Of a DNA stretch of 64,000 bases, positions 8,100 through 16,383 are shown in pieces. Source of the DNA: Thioclava electrotropha (lineage in GTDB: Bacteria > Pseudomonadota > Alphaproteobacteria > Rhodobacterales > Rhodobacteraceae); contig NZ_CP053562.1 of NCBI RefSeq assembly GCF_002085925.2, forward strand, positions 1,220,001-1,284,000, in the 5' to 3' direction. Numbering within the stretch: the first letter of the stretch is position 1; each line of letters begins with the position of its first letter. The translations under genes and the position numbers were made by a program. Under the pieces are notes generated by a model. That model made no database searches, was not told the DNA's origin, and worked only from the letters and a program-made list of their open reading frames with translations.

Positions 8100-9242
8100 T
8101 CAGTACAGCCGCGCGCGCAGGCACTGGATCAGGACGCGCGCGCCGGGGCCGATCAGCGCGTCGGGGAAATCGTAATCGGGGTTGTGCAGGGCCGGGCGGT
8201 TGCCCGCGCCCAGAAGCGCCATCGCGGCGGGACCGTGATCGGCGAAACGCCCGAAATCCTCGGAGGCGCGCATCGGCAGATCGGTCTCGGTGGTCTCGAT
8301 CCCCTCGGCCTGCAGCGCCGCGCGCAGAATTTCGGTCGCTTCGGGAGTATTTTCGCAATGGCGAAAGACGTCGTGATAGGTGATCTCGCGCTCCAGCCCG
8401 AGCGCATCGGCAGCCTCATGCACCATCGCCTCGGCTTTCTCCACGAGCCCCGCCATCCCCGTATCGCGCTGGGTGCGCAGGGTCGCCCACAGCTCCGCCG
8501 CGCCGGGCGCGACACCGAAGGCGGGTTCGCCGAGCCGCGCATGGGTGATCGTCACGCGCGCGAAATCGGGATCGCTCTGGTGCAGATCGTTGCCGAGCGC
8601 CGTCAGGTCGGTCAGCAGCCGGGCCAGCGCCGAGGCGGGGGAACGACCGCTTTCAGGCAGCGAGGCATGGGCGGTCCACCCCGTGAGCGTGATTTTCATA
8701 CCGCGCGAGGCGCAATTCATCACCCCGTCCTGCAGCGCCGCCGCCCCGAAGGGCACGCCGGGCATATTGTGCAGCGCGAAGGAGAGATCGGGCGCGATCT
8801 CGGCAAAGCGCGGATCGGCGATCACGGCCGCAGCCCCCGCGCCCGTCTCTTCGGCGGGTTGGAATAGCAAGATCGCGCGGCCGCGGATGGGTCGATTGCG
8901 CGACAGCCAGCGCGCCACGCCTGCGAGAATCGCCATGTGACCGTCATGGCCGCACAGATGCCCCTTGCCGGGAAAGTTCGACCGGTAAGGCGGCGTGCCG
9001 GTCTCGTGGATCGGCAGCGCGTCCAATTCGCAGCGTAAGAGAATCGTCGGGCCGGGCTCCGCCCCCTCGTAGATCGCGGCGATGCCATGCCCGCCAAGCT
9101 CGGTCAGCGTCCGGTCGGGGGCGGTCGGCAGCAGCATCGCGACGACACGCGCGGCAGTGTCGCGTTCCTCGCCGGAAAGCTCGGGGTCCTGATGCAGACG
9201 GTGCCGCCACGCGGTCAGTTCCGCGATGTCGGAATTGGTCAG
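8100..9242 (-). CDS. M20-family amidohydrolase / metallopeptidase, start codon not standard
   Basis: The protein is an amidohydrolase of the HipO/IAA-amino acid hydrolase type (M20D), which cleaves N-acyl amino acids with a two-metal site. Motifs: CGHDGHMA (metal), PAEETGAGA, and a C-terminal MRASEDFG with GAGNRPALHNPDYDFPD. The family N-terminus AWRHRLHQDPELSGEE is encoded upstream of the first ATG (9137), so starting at 9137 would cut off real sequence. The frame stays open to a TAG at 9282-9284 but has no ATG, GTG or TTG there; the CTG at 9240-9242 is the best in-frame candidate and is used here. An ATG at 9277 is out of frame and stops after 12 codons, so a frameshift near 9245-9275 is the alternative. 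The gene follows DUF2842 and purA on the same strand. Confidence 0.8.
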   Translation of the reverse strand: MTNSDIAELTAWRHRLHQDPELSGEERDTAARVVAMLLPTAPDRTLTELGGHGIAAIYEGAEPGPTILLRCELDALPIHETGTPPYRSNFPGKGHLCGHDGHMAILAGVARWLSRNRPIRGRAILLFQPAEETGAGAAAVIADPRFAEIAPDLSFALHNMPGVPFGAAALQDGVMNCASRGMKITLTGWTAHASLPESGRSPASALARLLTDLTALGNDLHQSDPDFARVTITHARLGEPAFGVAPGAAELWATLRTQRDTGMAGLVEKAEAMVHEAADALGLEREITYHDVFRHCENTPEATEILRAALQAEGIETTETDLPMRASEDFGRFADHGPAAMALLGAGNRPALHNPDYDFPDALIGPGARVLIQCLRARLY

Positions 9243-9319
9243 ACTGTCGGGCGGGAGGGGCAGGGCGCGCTTGTCATCGGGCTAATTTGCCCGTTTTTCA
9301 GCGCGCCCGCCAGAGGGTG

Positions 9320-9559
9320 TCACGGCTGCGACGGATCGTCGGGATCGTCCTTGCCGACGCCTTTGAAGATCGGCTTGAGCGGCGCAATCCACAGCAAGCC
9401 AAGCACGACATAGACGCCGAACTCGGCCCAGATCGGCAGCCGCCCCCAGCGCGCGCCCGCCCAGTTCACCACCGTCACCGCGACGACGATATAGGCGGGC
9501 AGCCCCACGACGAGGGCCAGCAGCGAGAGGCGGCGTCGGGCCTTGTAGCTCAGCGCCAT
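9320..9559 (-). CDS. DUF2842 small membrane protein
   Basis: 79 residues with two hydrophobic segments (about 11-31 and 46-64), an N-terminal MALSYKARRRLS and a C-terminal GVGKDDPDDP tail. This matches the small alphaproteobacterial DUF2842 family, whose function is unknown. It begins 4 bp after the purA stop on the same strand, so it is probably translated from the purA message by coupling; no separate ribosome binding site is evident. Confidence 0.8.
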   Translation of the reverse strand: MALSYKARRRLSLLALVVGLPAYIVVAVTVVNWAGARWGRLPIWAEFGVYVVLGLLWIAPLKPIFKGVGKDDPDDPSQP

Positions 9560-9563
9560 CGGA

Positions 9564-10859
9564 TCAATCCGCGAAGGGGTCGGTCACGAGGATCGTGTCG
9601 TCGCGCTCAGGCGAGGTCGAAAGCATCGCGACCGGGCAGTCGATCAGCTCCTCGATCCGGCGGACATATTTGATCGCCGCCGCCGGAAGATCGGCCCAGC
9701 TGCGCGCGCCTTCGGTCGATTCGGCCCAGCCTTCGATCTCTTCATAGACGGGCACGCAGCGCTTCTGCTCTTCCGCGGCGGTCGGCAGATAGTCGAGCGT
9801 CTCGCCGTCGAGCTCATAACCGGTGCAGATCTTGATCGTCTCAAAGCCGTCGAGCACGTCGAGCTTGGTCAGCGCGATGCCGTTCACGCCGGAGATCGCG
9901 CAGGTCTGGCGCACCAGCGCCGCATCGAACCAGCCACAGCGGCGCTTGCGGCCCGTGACGGTGCCGAATTCATGGCCGCGCGTGCCGAGGCGGTTGCCGT
10001 CTTCGTCGTCCAGCTCGGTCGGGAAGGGGCCTTCGCCGACGCGGGTGGTGTAGGCTTTGACGATGCCAAGGACGAAATCGATTGCGCCCGGGCCCATGCC
10101 GGTGCCGGCTGCGGCCTGACCTGCGACCACGTTCGACGAGGTCACGAAGGGGTAGGTGCCGAAATCGATATCCAGCAACGAGCCCTGCGCGCCTTCGAAC
10201 AGGATGCGCTTACCCTGCTTGCGCTTCTCGTTGAGCACTTTCCAGACGGGAGCTGCGTATTTCAGGATCTCGGGCGCGACTTCCTTTAGCTTTGCGATCA
10301 GCGCGTCGCGGTCGATCGCCTCGATGCCGAGGCCCTTGCGCAGCGGATCGTGGTGCTGCAGCGCGCGGTCGACGCGGGCTTCCAGCGTCGCGTCATCGGC
10401 GAGATCAGCCACGCGGACCGAGCGGCGGCCCACCTTGTCTTCATAGGCCGGACCGATGCCGCGACCGGTGGTGCCGATCTTGGTGCCTTTCGACGCCGCT
10501 TCCTCGCGGGCGCGATCGAGCTCGCCGTGAATCGGCAGGATCAGCGGGGTGTTTTCCGCGATCATCAGCGTCTCGGGGGTGATCTCGACGCCCTGATCGC
10601 GGATCTTCTCGATCTCTGCGAGCAGGTGGAACGGGTCGAGCACGACGCCATTGCCGATCACCGAGAGCTTGCCGCCCCGCACCACGCCCGAAGGCAGCGC
10701 GTTGAGCTTGTAGACCTTGCCGTCGATCACGAGCGTATGGCCCGCGTTATGACCGCCCTGAAACCGCGCGATCACATCCGCGCGCTCGCTGAGCCAGTCC
10801 ACGATCTTGCCTTTCCCCTCGTCACCCCATTGGGCGCCGACGACGACGACATTGGCCAT
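9564..10859 (-). CDS. purA: Adenylosuccinate synthetase
   Basis: 431 residues, full length. It joins IMP and aspartate using GTP to form adenylosuccinate, the first committed step to AMP. The N-terminus [20 protein letters not shown] carries the GDEGKGK nucleotide loop with its catalytic Asp, GGHNAGHT the catalytic His, and [14 protein letters not shown] and [15 protein letters not shown] are further signatures. The ATG has AAGGAGAG 6-7 bases upstream. It leads a minus-strand group with the DUF2842 gene and perhaps the M20 hydrolase, and is divergent from secG. Confidence 0.98.
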   Translation of the reverse strand: MANVVVVGAQWGDEGKGKIVDWLSERADVIARFQGGHNAGHTLVIDGKVYKLNALPSGVVRGGKLSVIGNGVVLDPFHLLAEIEKIRDQGVEITPETLMIAENTPLILPIHGELDRAREEAASKGTKIGTTGRGIGPAYEDKVGRRSVRVADLADDATLEARVDRALQHHDPLRKGLGIEAIDRDALIAKLKEVAPEILKYAAPVWKVLNEKRKQGKRILFEGAQGSLLDIDFGTYPFVTSSNVVAGQAAAGTGMGPGAIDFVLGIVKAYTTRVGEGPFPTELDDEDGNRLGTRGHEFGTVTGRKRRCGWFDAALVRQTCAISGVNGIALTKLDVLDGFETIKICTGYELDGETLDYLPTAAEEQKRCVPVYEEIEGWAESTEGARSWADLPAAAIKYVRRIEELIDCPVAMLSTSPERDDTILVTDPFAD

Positions 10860-10883
10860 TGCTCTCTCCTTGGCAGGTGTAAA

Positions 10884-10915
10884 ACCGCGCGAGGTATAGC
10901 GGCTGAGCGCGCGGT
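10884..10915. repeat. 8-bp inverted repeat in the purA promoter region
   Basis: ACCGCGCG (10884-10891) pairs with CGCGCGGT (10908-10915). Between the arms on the minus strand lies TATACC, a possible -10 element for purA. It could be an operator or a leader hairpin; I recognise no regulator motif. Confidence 0.35.
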
Positions 10916-10974
10916 GCGAAAGCCCGCATTTGCGAGAGGTGGTCCGCTCTACTCACGTGTGACGCGCGCGCGAG

Positions 10975-11020
10975 GGGCAGGCGCCTCCGGCGGGGATATT
11001 TGGACCAAAACGAAGGGGAG
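10975..11020 (+). repeat. Dispersed extragenic element, copy A
   Basis: A small hairpin, CGCC TCC GGCG (10982-10992), is followed by GGGATATTTGGACC and AAAACGAAGG. The same arrangement (hairpins, then CGGGATATTTTCGCC and a purine-rich tail) recurs at 39918-39974 and, inverted, at 56750-56810. It lies in the 290-bp gap between divergent purA and secG. Confidence 0.6.
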
Positions 11021-11087
11021 GGCGGACGCACGCTGCGTGGCTGTGCCGATTTGACCCCGCGAAAGCCGAAAATACACCTCTGCGGCC

Positions 11088-11116
11088 TTGCACCCTCAGT
11101 CTCATCCGCCTAGATA
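11088..11116 (+). promoter_or_regulatory. Putative sigma-70 promoter of secG
   Basis: TTGCAC (11088-11093) and TAGATA (11111-11116) are separated by exactly 17 bases, with the secG start 34 bases further on. The match is by eye only. Confidence 0.45.
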
Positions 11117-11149
11117 GGCGCGTCGCAAGAAAGAAGGCCCGACCCGTTC

Positions 11150-11602
11150 ATGGAAAACGTCGTTCTCTCGATCCATCTGATCCTCGCACTGCTGCTGATT
11201 GGCGTGGTGCTGCTGCAACGCTCCGAAGGGGGTGGCCTCGGCATGGGGTCGTCCAACAGCTCTGGCGGCGGTGTCGGCGGGCTGATGACCGGTCGGCAGG
11301 CGGCCAATGCGCTGACTCGCGTGACCTGGGTTCTCGCCGCCGGCTTCTTCGCGACCTCGGTGACGCTGACGGTTCTGGCCGCGCAGAAAGCGGGCAGCAG
11401 CTCGGTGCTCGATAGCGCCGCGCCCGAGCAAAGCGCTCCGGCAGAGACCGCGCCGGCGAATGACACGACCGGCTCGACGCCGTCGCTCGATGTCGTGATG
11501 CCGCCGCCGGCAAGCGGGTCGGATTCCTCGACCGGCGGAAACGCGGGCGAAACCACGACGGATACGCAAAGCGGTCCGGTTACGCCGCCCGCCGCCAACT
11601 AA
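11150..11602 (+). CDS. secG: Preprotein translocase subunit SecG
   Basis: 150 residues. SecG is the small accessory subunit of the SecYEG channel in the inner membrane. Two membrane segments (about 3-21 and 60-80) flank the conserved LLQRSEGGGLGMGSS loop, the SecG signature. Behind the second segment comes an unusually long tail of about 65 residues rich in Ser, Thr, Ala, Pro and Gly, a low-complexity extension often seen in alphaproteobacterial SecG. It is upstream of pyrG, separated by 182 bp containing a hairpin and a promoter-like sequence, so the two are probably separate transcripts. Confidence 0.93.
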   Translation: MENVVLSIHLILALLLIGVVLLQRSEGGGLGMGSSNSSGGGVGGLMTGRQAANALTRVTWVLAAGFFATSVTLTVLAAQKAGSSSVLDSAAPEQSAPAETAPANDTTGSTPSLDVVMPPPASGSDSSTGGNAGETTTDTQSGPVTPPAAN

Positions 11603-11685
11603 GCCGTCACTTCAGCCGACAATCGGTTCGCACCCACAAAAAGTTGCGGGTGCGTCCAATCCAAACTCAATAGCTTGCGGTCTGG

Positions 11686-11714
11686 TTGCGGGCAGGCCGC
11701 GAATCGTGTAAGCA
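11686..11714 (+). promoter_or_regulatory. Putative promoter of pyrG
   Basis: TTGCGG (11686-11691) and TAAGCA (11709-11714) are 17 bases apart. Transcription would start near 11720, just where the pyrG leader hairpin begins. A 7-bp hairpin at 11629-11654 (CGCACCC/GGGTGCG), without a T-tract, lies between secG and this site. Confidence 0.4.
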
Positions 11715-11720
11715 TTAAAT

Positions 11721-11777
11721 CCCGTGATCCTGACCCTCTTTGGGCAGGGAAACCATTCGAATTTCGCAGATCACGGG
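11721..11777 (+). promoter_or_regulatory. pyrG leader: long-range inverted repeat covering the ribosome binding site
   Basis: CCCGTGATC (11721-11729) is a perfect 9-base complement of GATCACGGG (11769-11777). Between the arms CCCT and AGGG could form a smaller inner stem. The right arm contains the G-rich run (GGGGG) just before the pyrG ATG at 11785, so pairing would hide the ribosome binding site. Regulation of pyrG by this fold is inference. Confidence 0.45.
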
Positions 11778-11784
11778 GGTCTTC

Positions 11785-13428
11785 ATGGCACGTTATGTCT
11801 TCATTACCGGCGGCGTTGTCTCGTCGCTCGGCAAGGGTTTGGCATCCGCCGCCTTGGGGGCATTGCTGCAAGCACGCGGCTTTTCGGTTCGGCTGCGCAA
11901 GCTCGACCCGTATCTCAATGTCGATCCGGGCACGATGAGCCCGTTCGAGCATGGCGAGGTCTTCGTCACCGATGACGGGGCCGAGACCGATCTCGACCTT
12001 GGCCATTACGAACGCTTCACCGGCGTCTCGGCGCGCAAGACCGACTCGATCTCGTCGGGGCGGATCTACACCAACGTGCTCGAGAAAGAGCGCCGCGGCG
12101 AATATCTGGGCAAAACGATCCAGGTGATCCCGCACGTCACCAACGAGATCAAGGACTTCCTCGATGTCGGCGACGACGAGGTCGATTTCATGCTCTGCGA
12201 GATCGGCGGCACGGTCGGCGATATCGAGGGCCTGCCCTTCTTCGAAGCGATCCGCCAGTTCAGCCAGGACCGTCCGCGCGGCCAATGTATCTTCATGCAC
12301 CTCACGCTGCTGCCCTATCTGGCGGCGTCGGGCGAGCTGAAGACCAAGCCGACGCAGCACTCGGTGAAGGAACTGCGCTCGATCGGCCTGCAGCCCGACG
12401 TGCTGGTCTGCCGCTCGGAGCAGCCGATTCCGGAGAAAGAGCGCGGCAAAATCGCGCTGTTCTGTAACGTGCGCCCCGAAGCGGTGATCCCGGCCTATGA
12501 CCTGAAGTCGATCTACGAGGCGCCGCTGGCCTATCACCGCATGGGCCTCGATCAGGCGGTTCTGGACGCGTTCGGCATCTCGCCCGCGCCGAAGCCTGAA
12601 CTGAGCCGCTGGGAAGACGTGATGGATCGTCTCGACCATGCCGAGGGCGAAGTGCGTGTCGCGATCGTCGGCAAATATGTCCAGCTGGAGGACGCCTACA
12701 AGTCGATCGCCGAGGCGCTGACCCATGGCGGCATGGCGAACCGGGTCCGCGTGAAGGCGGAATGGATCGACGCGGAGATTTTCGAGAACGAAGATCCCGC
12801 GCCCTATCTGGAAAACTACCACGCGATCCTCGTGCCCGGCGGCTTCGGCGAGCGCGGCACGGAAGGCAAGATCCGGGCGGCCCAATTCGCGCGCGAAAAG
12901 GGCGTGCCTTACTTGGGCATCTGTCTGGGGATGCAGATGGCCGTCATCGAGGCCGCGCGGAACCTCGCGGGCGTCAGCGATGCGGGCTCGGAAGAATTCG
13001 ACCACGAGGCGGGCAAGAAGCGCTTCACCCCGGTCGTCTATCACCTCAAGGAATGGGTGCAGGGCAACCACCGGGTCGAGCGCAAGGTGACCGACGACAA
13101 GGGCGGCACGATGCGTCTGGGCGCCTATTCGGCCGCACTGAAAGAGGGCTCGAAGGTCGCGGAAGTCTACGGCTCGACCGATATCGAAGAGCGTCACCGC
13201 CACCGCTACGAGGTCGACATCAAGTATCGCGAGCCGCTCGAGAAATGCGGCATGACCTTCTCCGGCATGTCGCCCGATGGCCGCCTGCCCGAGATCGTCG
13301 AGCACAAGGACCATCCGTGGTTCATCGGCGTGCAGTTCCACCCCGAGTTGAAATCGAAGCCCTTCGCACCGCACCCGCTCTTTGCGGGCTTCATCAAGGC
13401 CGCGCGGGATCAGAGCCGGTTGGTGTAA
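11785..13428 (+). CDS. pyrG: CTP synthase
   Basis: 547 residues, full length. It makes CTP from UTP, ATP and glutamine. The N-terminal synthetase domain starts with [15 protein letters not shown], the P-loop-like motif, and includes [20 protein letters not shown]. The C-terminal class I glutamine amidotransferase has GICLGMQ with nucleophile C380 and GVQFHPE carrying the catalytic His and Glu. The ATG at 11785 gives the conserved [10 protein letters not shown] start; a GTG or similar at 11740 would add 15 non-conserved residues. A strong bidirectional terminator follows at 13451. Confidence 0.98.
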   Translation: MARYVFITGGVVSSLGKGLASAALGALLQARGFSVRLRKLDPYLNVDPGTMSPFEHGEVFVTDDGAETDLDLGHYERFTGVSARKTDSISSGRIYTNVLEKERRGEYLGKTIQVIPHVTNEIKDFLDVGDDEVDFMLCEIGGTVGDIEGLPFFEAIRQFSQDRPRGQCIFMHLTLLPYLAASGELKTKPTQHSVKELRSIGLQPDVLVCRSEQPIPEKERGKIALFCNVRPEAVIPAYDLKSIYEAPLAYHRMGLDQAVLDAFGISPAPKPELSRWEDVMDRLDHAEGEVRVAIVGKYVQLEDAYKSIAEALTHGGMANRVRVKAEWIDAEIFENEDPAPYLENYHAILVPGGFGERGTEGKIRAAQFAREKGVPYLGICLGMQMAVIEAARNLAGVSDAGSEEFDHEAGKKRFTPVVYHLKEWVQGNHRVERKVTDDKGGTMRLGAYSAALKEGSKVAEVYGSTDIEERHRHRYEVDIKYREPLEKCGMTFSGMSPDGRLPEIVEHKDHPWFIGVQFHPELKSKPFAPHPLFAGFIKAARDQSRLV

Positions 13429-13450
13429 ACCGCATCGCCACTCGAAATCG

Positions 13451-13482
13451 AAAAAGCCGCGCTCAGCTTTGCGCGGCTTTTT
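13451..13482. terminator. Bidirectional terminator between pyrG and the GbsR-like gene
   Basis: AAAAAGCCGCGC (13451-13462) pairs perfectly with GCGCGGCTTTTT (13471-13482) around an 8-base loop, with T-runs on both strands. One arm lies inside the last codons of the minus-strand gene. Confidence 0.9.
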
Positions 13483-13993
13483 TCTTTTTCTTCTTCGACG
13501 GCTTAGGCGCGGGCTTTTCCGCTTTGCCGCCGCCGCGCGCCGGGTCGATGTGACGGGCAAGCTCGGCGGGGTCGAGACGGATCAGTGCCTGGATGTAGCC
13601 CGAGGCCGCGTCGAGCAGCTCGCACAGGGCCGCCGCGCGCGGATCGGCGCTGCGGGCTTCCAGGGCGGAAAGGTGGTCACGCGCGGGGCCGATGACGCGA
13701 CGCTCGCGTTCGGCCAGCATCAGGCGTGCCAGTTCCCACGGCTCGGTGGGCGCCACGAAGAAATCCTTGCGCGAGCCGGGCGAGCGTGCGGCCTGCACCA
13801 GACCGGCATCGCGCAATTCCTTAAGCGCGGTCGAGACATTGGAACGCGACAGCCCAAGCTGCGTCACCAGATCGTCGGCCGAGGGCGCTTGCGCCGCGCG
13901 CCAGATCGCGCCGAGGCAGCGGCCTGCGGGGCGGGAAAATCCGAAACGGGGGGCGAGTTCGGCGAAGGCTTCGGGCAGTTCGGTTTCACTCAT
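13463..13993 (-). CDS. GbsR/MarR-type winged-helix transcriptional regulator
   Basis: 176 residues. The N-terminal half has the GbsR/MarR layout: GRCLGAIWRAAQAPSADDLV, then the HTH with LGLSRSNVSTALKELRDAGLV and a wing (SRKDFFVAP). GbsR-type regulators often control osmoprotectant or transport genes. The C-terminus ends in a lysine run (PKPSKKKKKKAAQS). The ATG at 13993 has AGAGGA 8 bases upstream. The last codons form part of the terminator shared with pyrG. A DgoK-like gene lies 35 bp upstream on the same strand and may be cotranscribed. The target is unknown. Confidence 0.82.
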   Translation of the reverse strand: MSETELPEAFAELAPRFGFSRPAGRCLGAIWRAAQAPSADDLVTQLGLSRSNVSTALKELRDAGLVQAARSPGSRKDFFVAPTEPWELARLMLAERERRVIGPARDHLSALEARSADPRAAALCELLDAASGYIQALIRLDPAELARHIDPARGGGKAEKPAPKPSKKKKKKAAQS

Positions 13994-14028
13994 GCATCCA
14001 TCCTCTGCCGCCTATTTTCGCCGCTCGG

Positions 14029-14793
14029 TTACGCGCCGGGTCGGCGCGCCGCGGACAGGCCCGCGATCAGCGCGGCCTCCCCGTCGCCCAACGTGACCTG
14101 CGCGCCCTGCGCTTGCAAGCCGCGGGCGCAAATTTCCGACCAGCCGGGGGCGGAGGCGGAGGACAGCGCCAGCACGGTTTGCCCGAGCCACCACGGTTTC
14201 GCAGCTGCGAGTTCGGCCCCAAGCACGGCACCAGCGGCGCGTGGGGCGGGGCGTCCGAGGCTGAGCGGGGCCAATTCGCGGGCGAGGCGTTCGGGGCGCG
14301 AGAGCGTATCGGCGAGGGCTGCGTCGAACCCGTCGCCTGCCTCCAGCGGTGCGCCAAGGGCGGCCAGCATCGCGGCGGAGCCTGCGCGCATCGCGCTGAC
14401 GACTTCACCCGCCGAGATATGCGCCCAGATCGCGCTTGCGCCGCAGATCCAGATCACGCCGTCGAATTGCGGGAGGCCGGCGAGGATGCCGGCGATCCGG
14501 GCCGCCTCGGGGGCGGTGATCTCGGTGCCGTCGCTGTCTTGGATCAGGCCGGGCAGGGCGGGATAGCTTTGCCCGCCGATTTCGGTCAGCGGCAGCGCGC
14601 CTTCGGGGCGAGGGGTGCAGGGCAGGGCGCGCGGGGCAGGGCCTGCAGCGGAGGCCGCCACGATCGCAGCGGCCCCGTCGGGCAAGAGCGGGCGCGCGGC
14701 GGGCCCGGATTTGCGGTCGCTCACCGCCCCGTCCGAGACATGTGCGGCGCGCCAGCGCCCGAATTCTTCCGTGAGTGCGATCCAATCAGCCAT
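14029..14793 (-). CDS. 2-dehydro-3-deoxygalactonokinase (DgoK)-like protein, divergent
   Basis: 254 residues, somewhat shorter than typical DgoK (about 290-330). Similarity is seen in FDGVIWICGASAIWAHISAGEVVSA compared with the DgoK core, and in the C-terminus GAVLGAELAAAKPWWLGQ with a final LGDGEAALIAGLSAA. The expected N-terminal ATP-binding pattern of the family (WGTSxxR) is replaced by EEFGRWR, so catalytic activity is doubtful. No other 2-keto-3-deoxygalactonate gene is nearby. It is followed by the GbsR-like gene and preceded by znuA on the same strand. I am fairly sure of the family and unsure of function. Confidence 0.6.
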   Translation of the reverse strand: MADWIALTEEFGRWRAAHVSDGAVSDRKSGPAARPLLPDGAAAIVAASAAGPAPRALPCTPRPEGALPLTEIGGQSYPALPGLIQDSDGTEITAPEAARIAGILAGLPQFDGVIWICGASAIWAHISAGEVVSAMRAGSAAMLAALGAPLEAGDGFDAALADTLSRPERLARELAPLSLGRPAPRAAGAVLGAELAAAKPWWLGQTVLALSSASAPGWSEICARGLQAQGAQVTLGDGEAALIAGLSAARRPGA

Positions 14794-14825
14794 GGCGCAT
14801 CAGATCGCACGGCGGTCTTGCGGGA

Positions 14826-15782
14826 TCAACCCTGCGACAGGCAGGCGGTGATCGTGTCCGCCATTCCCTGCATCAGGTCGTTGTACAGGCCGGGGCCATA
14901 GGTCAGCGCGGTGCCGGACGGATCGAGCGGCTTGCCGAGCGTCACCGGCGTGCCATCGACGAGGATTTCGACCATTTTCGGGTCGTGGTTCGCTTCCGGG
15001 AAGGCGCAGACGGCTTCCTTCGCCGAGGCTTCGTCGCGCAGGCTCACCAGATGCGCCGCGCCGGGGGTCGAAGCGTCGCTGGGCGAGAGCGCGCCCATGA
15101 TGGTCAGCCCGTAATGATCGGCCAGATAGCCATAGGCCGCGTGATAGACGAGGAAGGGTTTATCCGCGACCGGCGCGAATTCAGCCTTGAGCTTGGCGTC
15201 GAGCGTCTCGATCCGCGCCTGTGCCTCTTTGGCATTGGCCACGTAGGTGTCGGCATGTTCGGGATCGGCTTTGGAAAGGTCGTCGGCGATCAGGCCGAGC
15301 CAAAGCTTCGCATTGTCGGGGTCGAGCCACGCATGGGGATCGGTCATCTGGTCGACCTCGCCGTGGTCGTCGTGCCCCGCCTCGGCGTGATCCTCGTCCT
15401 CGTCGAGATCGGCGCTGTGATCATGCGGGTCCTGCGCCGAGAAGCTGCGCACATTCGTGCCGGGGGCGTGCAGCAATTCGACCGATTGGCCCTTCACGCC
15501 GACGCCCTCGATCGCGCGTTCGAGCCAAGGCGTCAGGCGCGGGCCGACCCAGAAGACGAGATCGGCATCCTGCAGATCGCGCGCTTGGCTTGGCTTTAGC
15601 TGATAGTGATGCGCGTCCGAATTCTGACCGAGCAGCACTTCGGGCTTGCCCAGATCGCCCATCACCTGCGCGACGAGAGACTGCACCGGCGGCACATCGG
15701 TGACGACGCTGGGCACTTCGGCTTGGGCGAGCGCGGGCAGCGCGACGAGGGCGCTCACGAGAACGGGAAGGGTGGGGCGCAT
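14826..15782 (-). CDS. znuA: Zinc ABC transporter substrate-binding protein ZnuA
   Basis: 318 residues with a signal peptide ending near ALAQA, so it is periplasmic. It captures zinc and delivers it to ZnuBC. Metal-ligand motifs of the cluster A-I family are visible: HHYQLKPSQA, DPHAWLDP, and YHAAYGYLADHYGL. A His/Asp/Glu-rich loop lies between about residues 120 and 150, the zinc-specific hallmark that distinguishes ZnuA from manganese binders. The ATG at 15782 has AGGAGA 8 bases upstream. It is divergent from zur-znuC-znuB across a 91-bp region with two Zur-like boxes. Confidence 0.95.
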   Translation of the reverse strand: MRPTLPVLVSALVALPALAQAEVPSVVTDVPPVQSLVAQVMGDLGKPEVLLGQNSDAHHYQLKPSQARDLQDADLVFWVGPRLTPWLERAIEGVGVKGQSVELLHAPGTNVRSFSAQDPHDHSADLDEDEDHAEAGHDDHGEVDQMTDPHAWLDPDNAKLWLGLIADDLSKADPEHADTYVANAKEAQARIETLDAKLKAEFAPVADKPFLVYHAAYGYLADHYGLTIMGALSPSDASTPGAAHLVSLRDEASAKEAVCAFPEANHDPKMVEILVDGTPVTLGKPLDPSGTALTYGPGLYNDLMQGMADTITACLSQG

Positions 15783-15824
15783 CGGATGTCTCCTGTCCAA
15801 CTTGATCTGAGGAGCGGAACATGT

Positions 15825-15867
15825 ATGTTATAAAATCACTCGTCAAGAAGAAATGTGATAAGGTAAC
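15825..15867. promoter_or_regulatory. Two tandem Zur-like operator boxes between znuA and zur
   Basis: ATGTTATAAAATCAC (15825-15839) and ATGTGATAAGGTAAC (15853-15867) share 11 of 15 positions and are partly palindromic (GTkAT...TmAC). They lie in the divergent znuA/zur region, and the right box ends 6 bases before the zur GTG. Fur-family Zur repressors bind AT-rich palindromes of this kind. Binding is inferred. Confidence 0.55.
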
Positions 15868-15873
15868 GCTCTC

Positions 15874-16383
15874 GTGGGATCTTCGACCTCTTCCGCCAAG
15901 GCTTTCACGCCGCATGACCACAGCCGATGCGCCGGCACGACGCTGGCGCGCGCCGAGGCTGTCGCCGCCGAAAAGGGCGCGCGTCTGACCCCGGTGCGCA
16001 AGCGCGCGCTGGAAATTCTGCTGGAAGAACACCGGGCTATGGGGGCCTACGAGGTGCTCGACCGGCTCGCAGAGGATGGGTTCGGCAAGCAGCCGCCCGT
16101 CGCCTATCGCGCGCTGGAATTCCTTGTCGAGCACGGTCTTGCGCATCGCGTGCGCCGCCTGAATGCCTTTGCCGCCTGCATGAGCCCGGGCGAGGAACAT
16201 GCGCCGGTCTTCCTGATCTGCCGCAACTGTGGCGAGGTCGCCGAGGCTGGACCCGAAGAGGGGGCCGAAGAGGTGCGCCACGCGCTGCAGGGCGCGGCCG
16301 AGCGGCTGAATTTCCATGTCGAGCGGGCAACCGTCGAGGCGCTGGGGCTCTGCCCGAACTGCGCCGCTGAGGAGGCGCAATGA
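15874..16383 (+). CDS. zur: Fur-family zinc uptake regulator Zur
   Basis: 169 residues. The winged-helix DNA-binding domain (about 37-95) contains LTPVRKRALEILLEEHRAM and QPPVAYRALEFL. The C-terminal dimerisation domain has the structural zinc pairs CRNC and CPNC, and EEHAPVFLIC for the regulatory site. With zinc bound, Zur represses zinc uptake genes; here it is the first gene of zur-znuC-znuB, divergent from znuA, and probably self-regulating. The GTG at 15874 is used because no in-frame ATG precedes the conserved domain; the AAGG-like site overlaps the right operator box. It overlaps znuC by 4 bp. Confidence 0.93.
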   Translation: MGSSTSSAKAFTPHDHSRCAGTTLARAEAVAAEKGARLTPVRKRALEILLEEHRAMGAYEVLDRLAEDGFGKQPPVAYRALEFLVEHGLAHRVRRLNAFAACMSPGEEHAPVFLICRNCGEVAEAGPEEGAEEVRHALQGAAERLNFHVERATVEALGLCPNCAAEEAQ

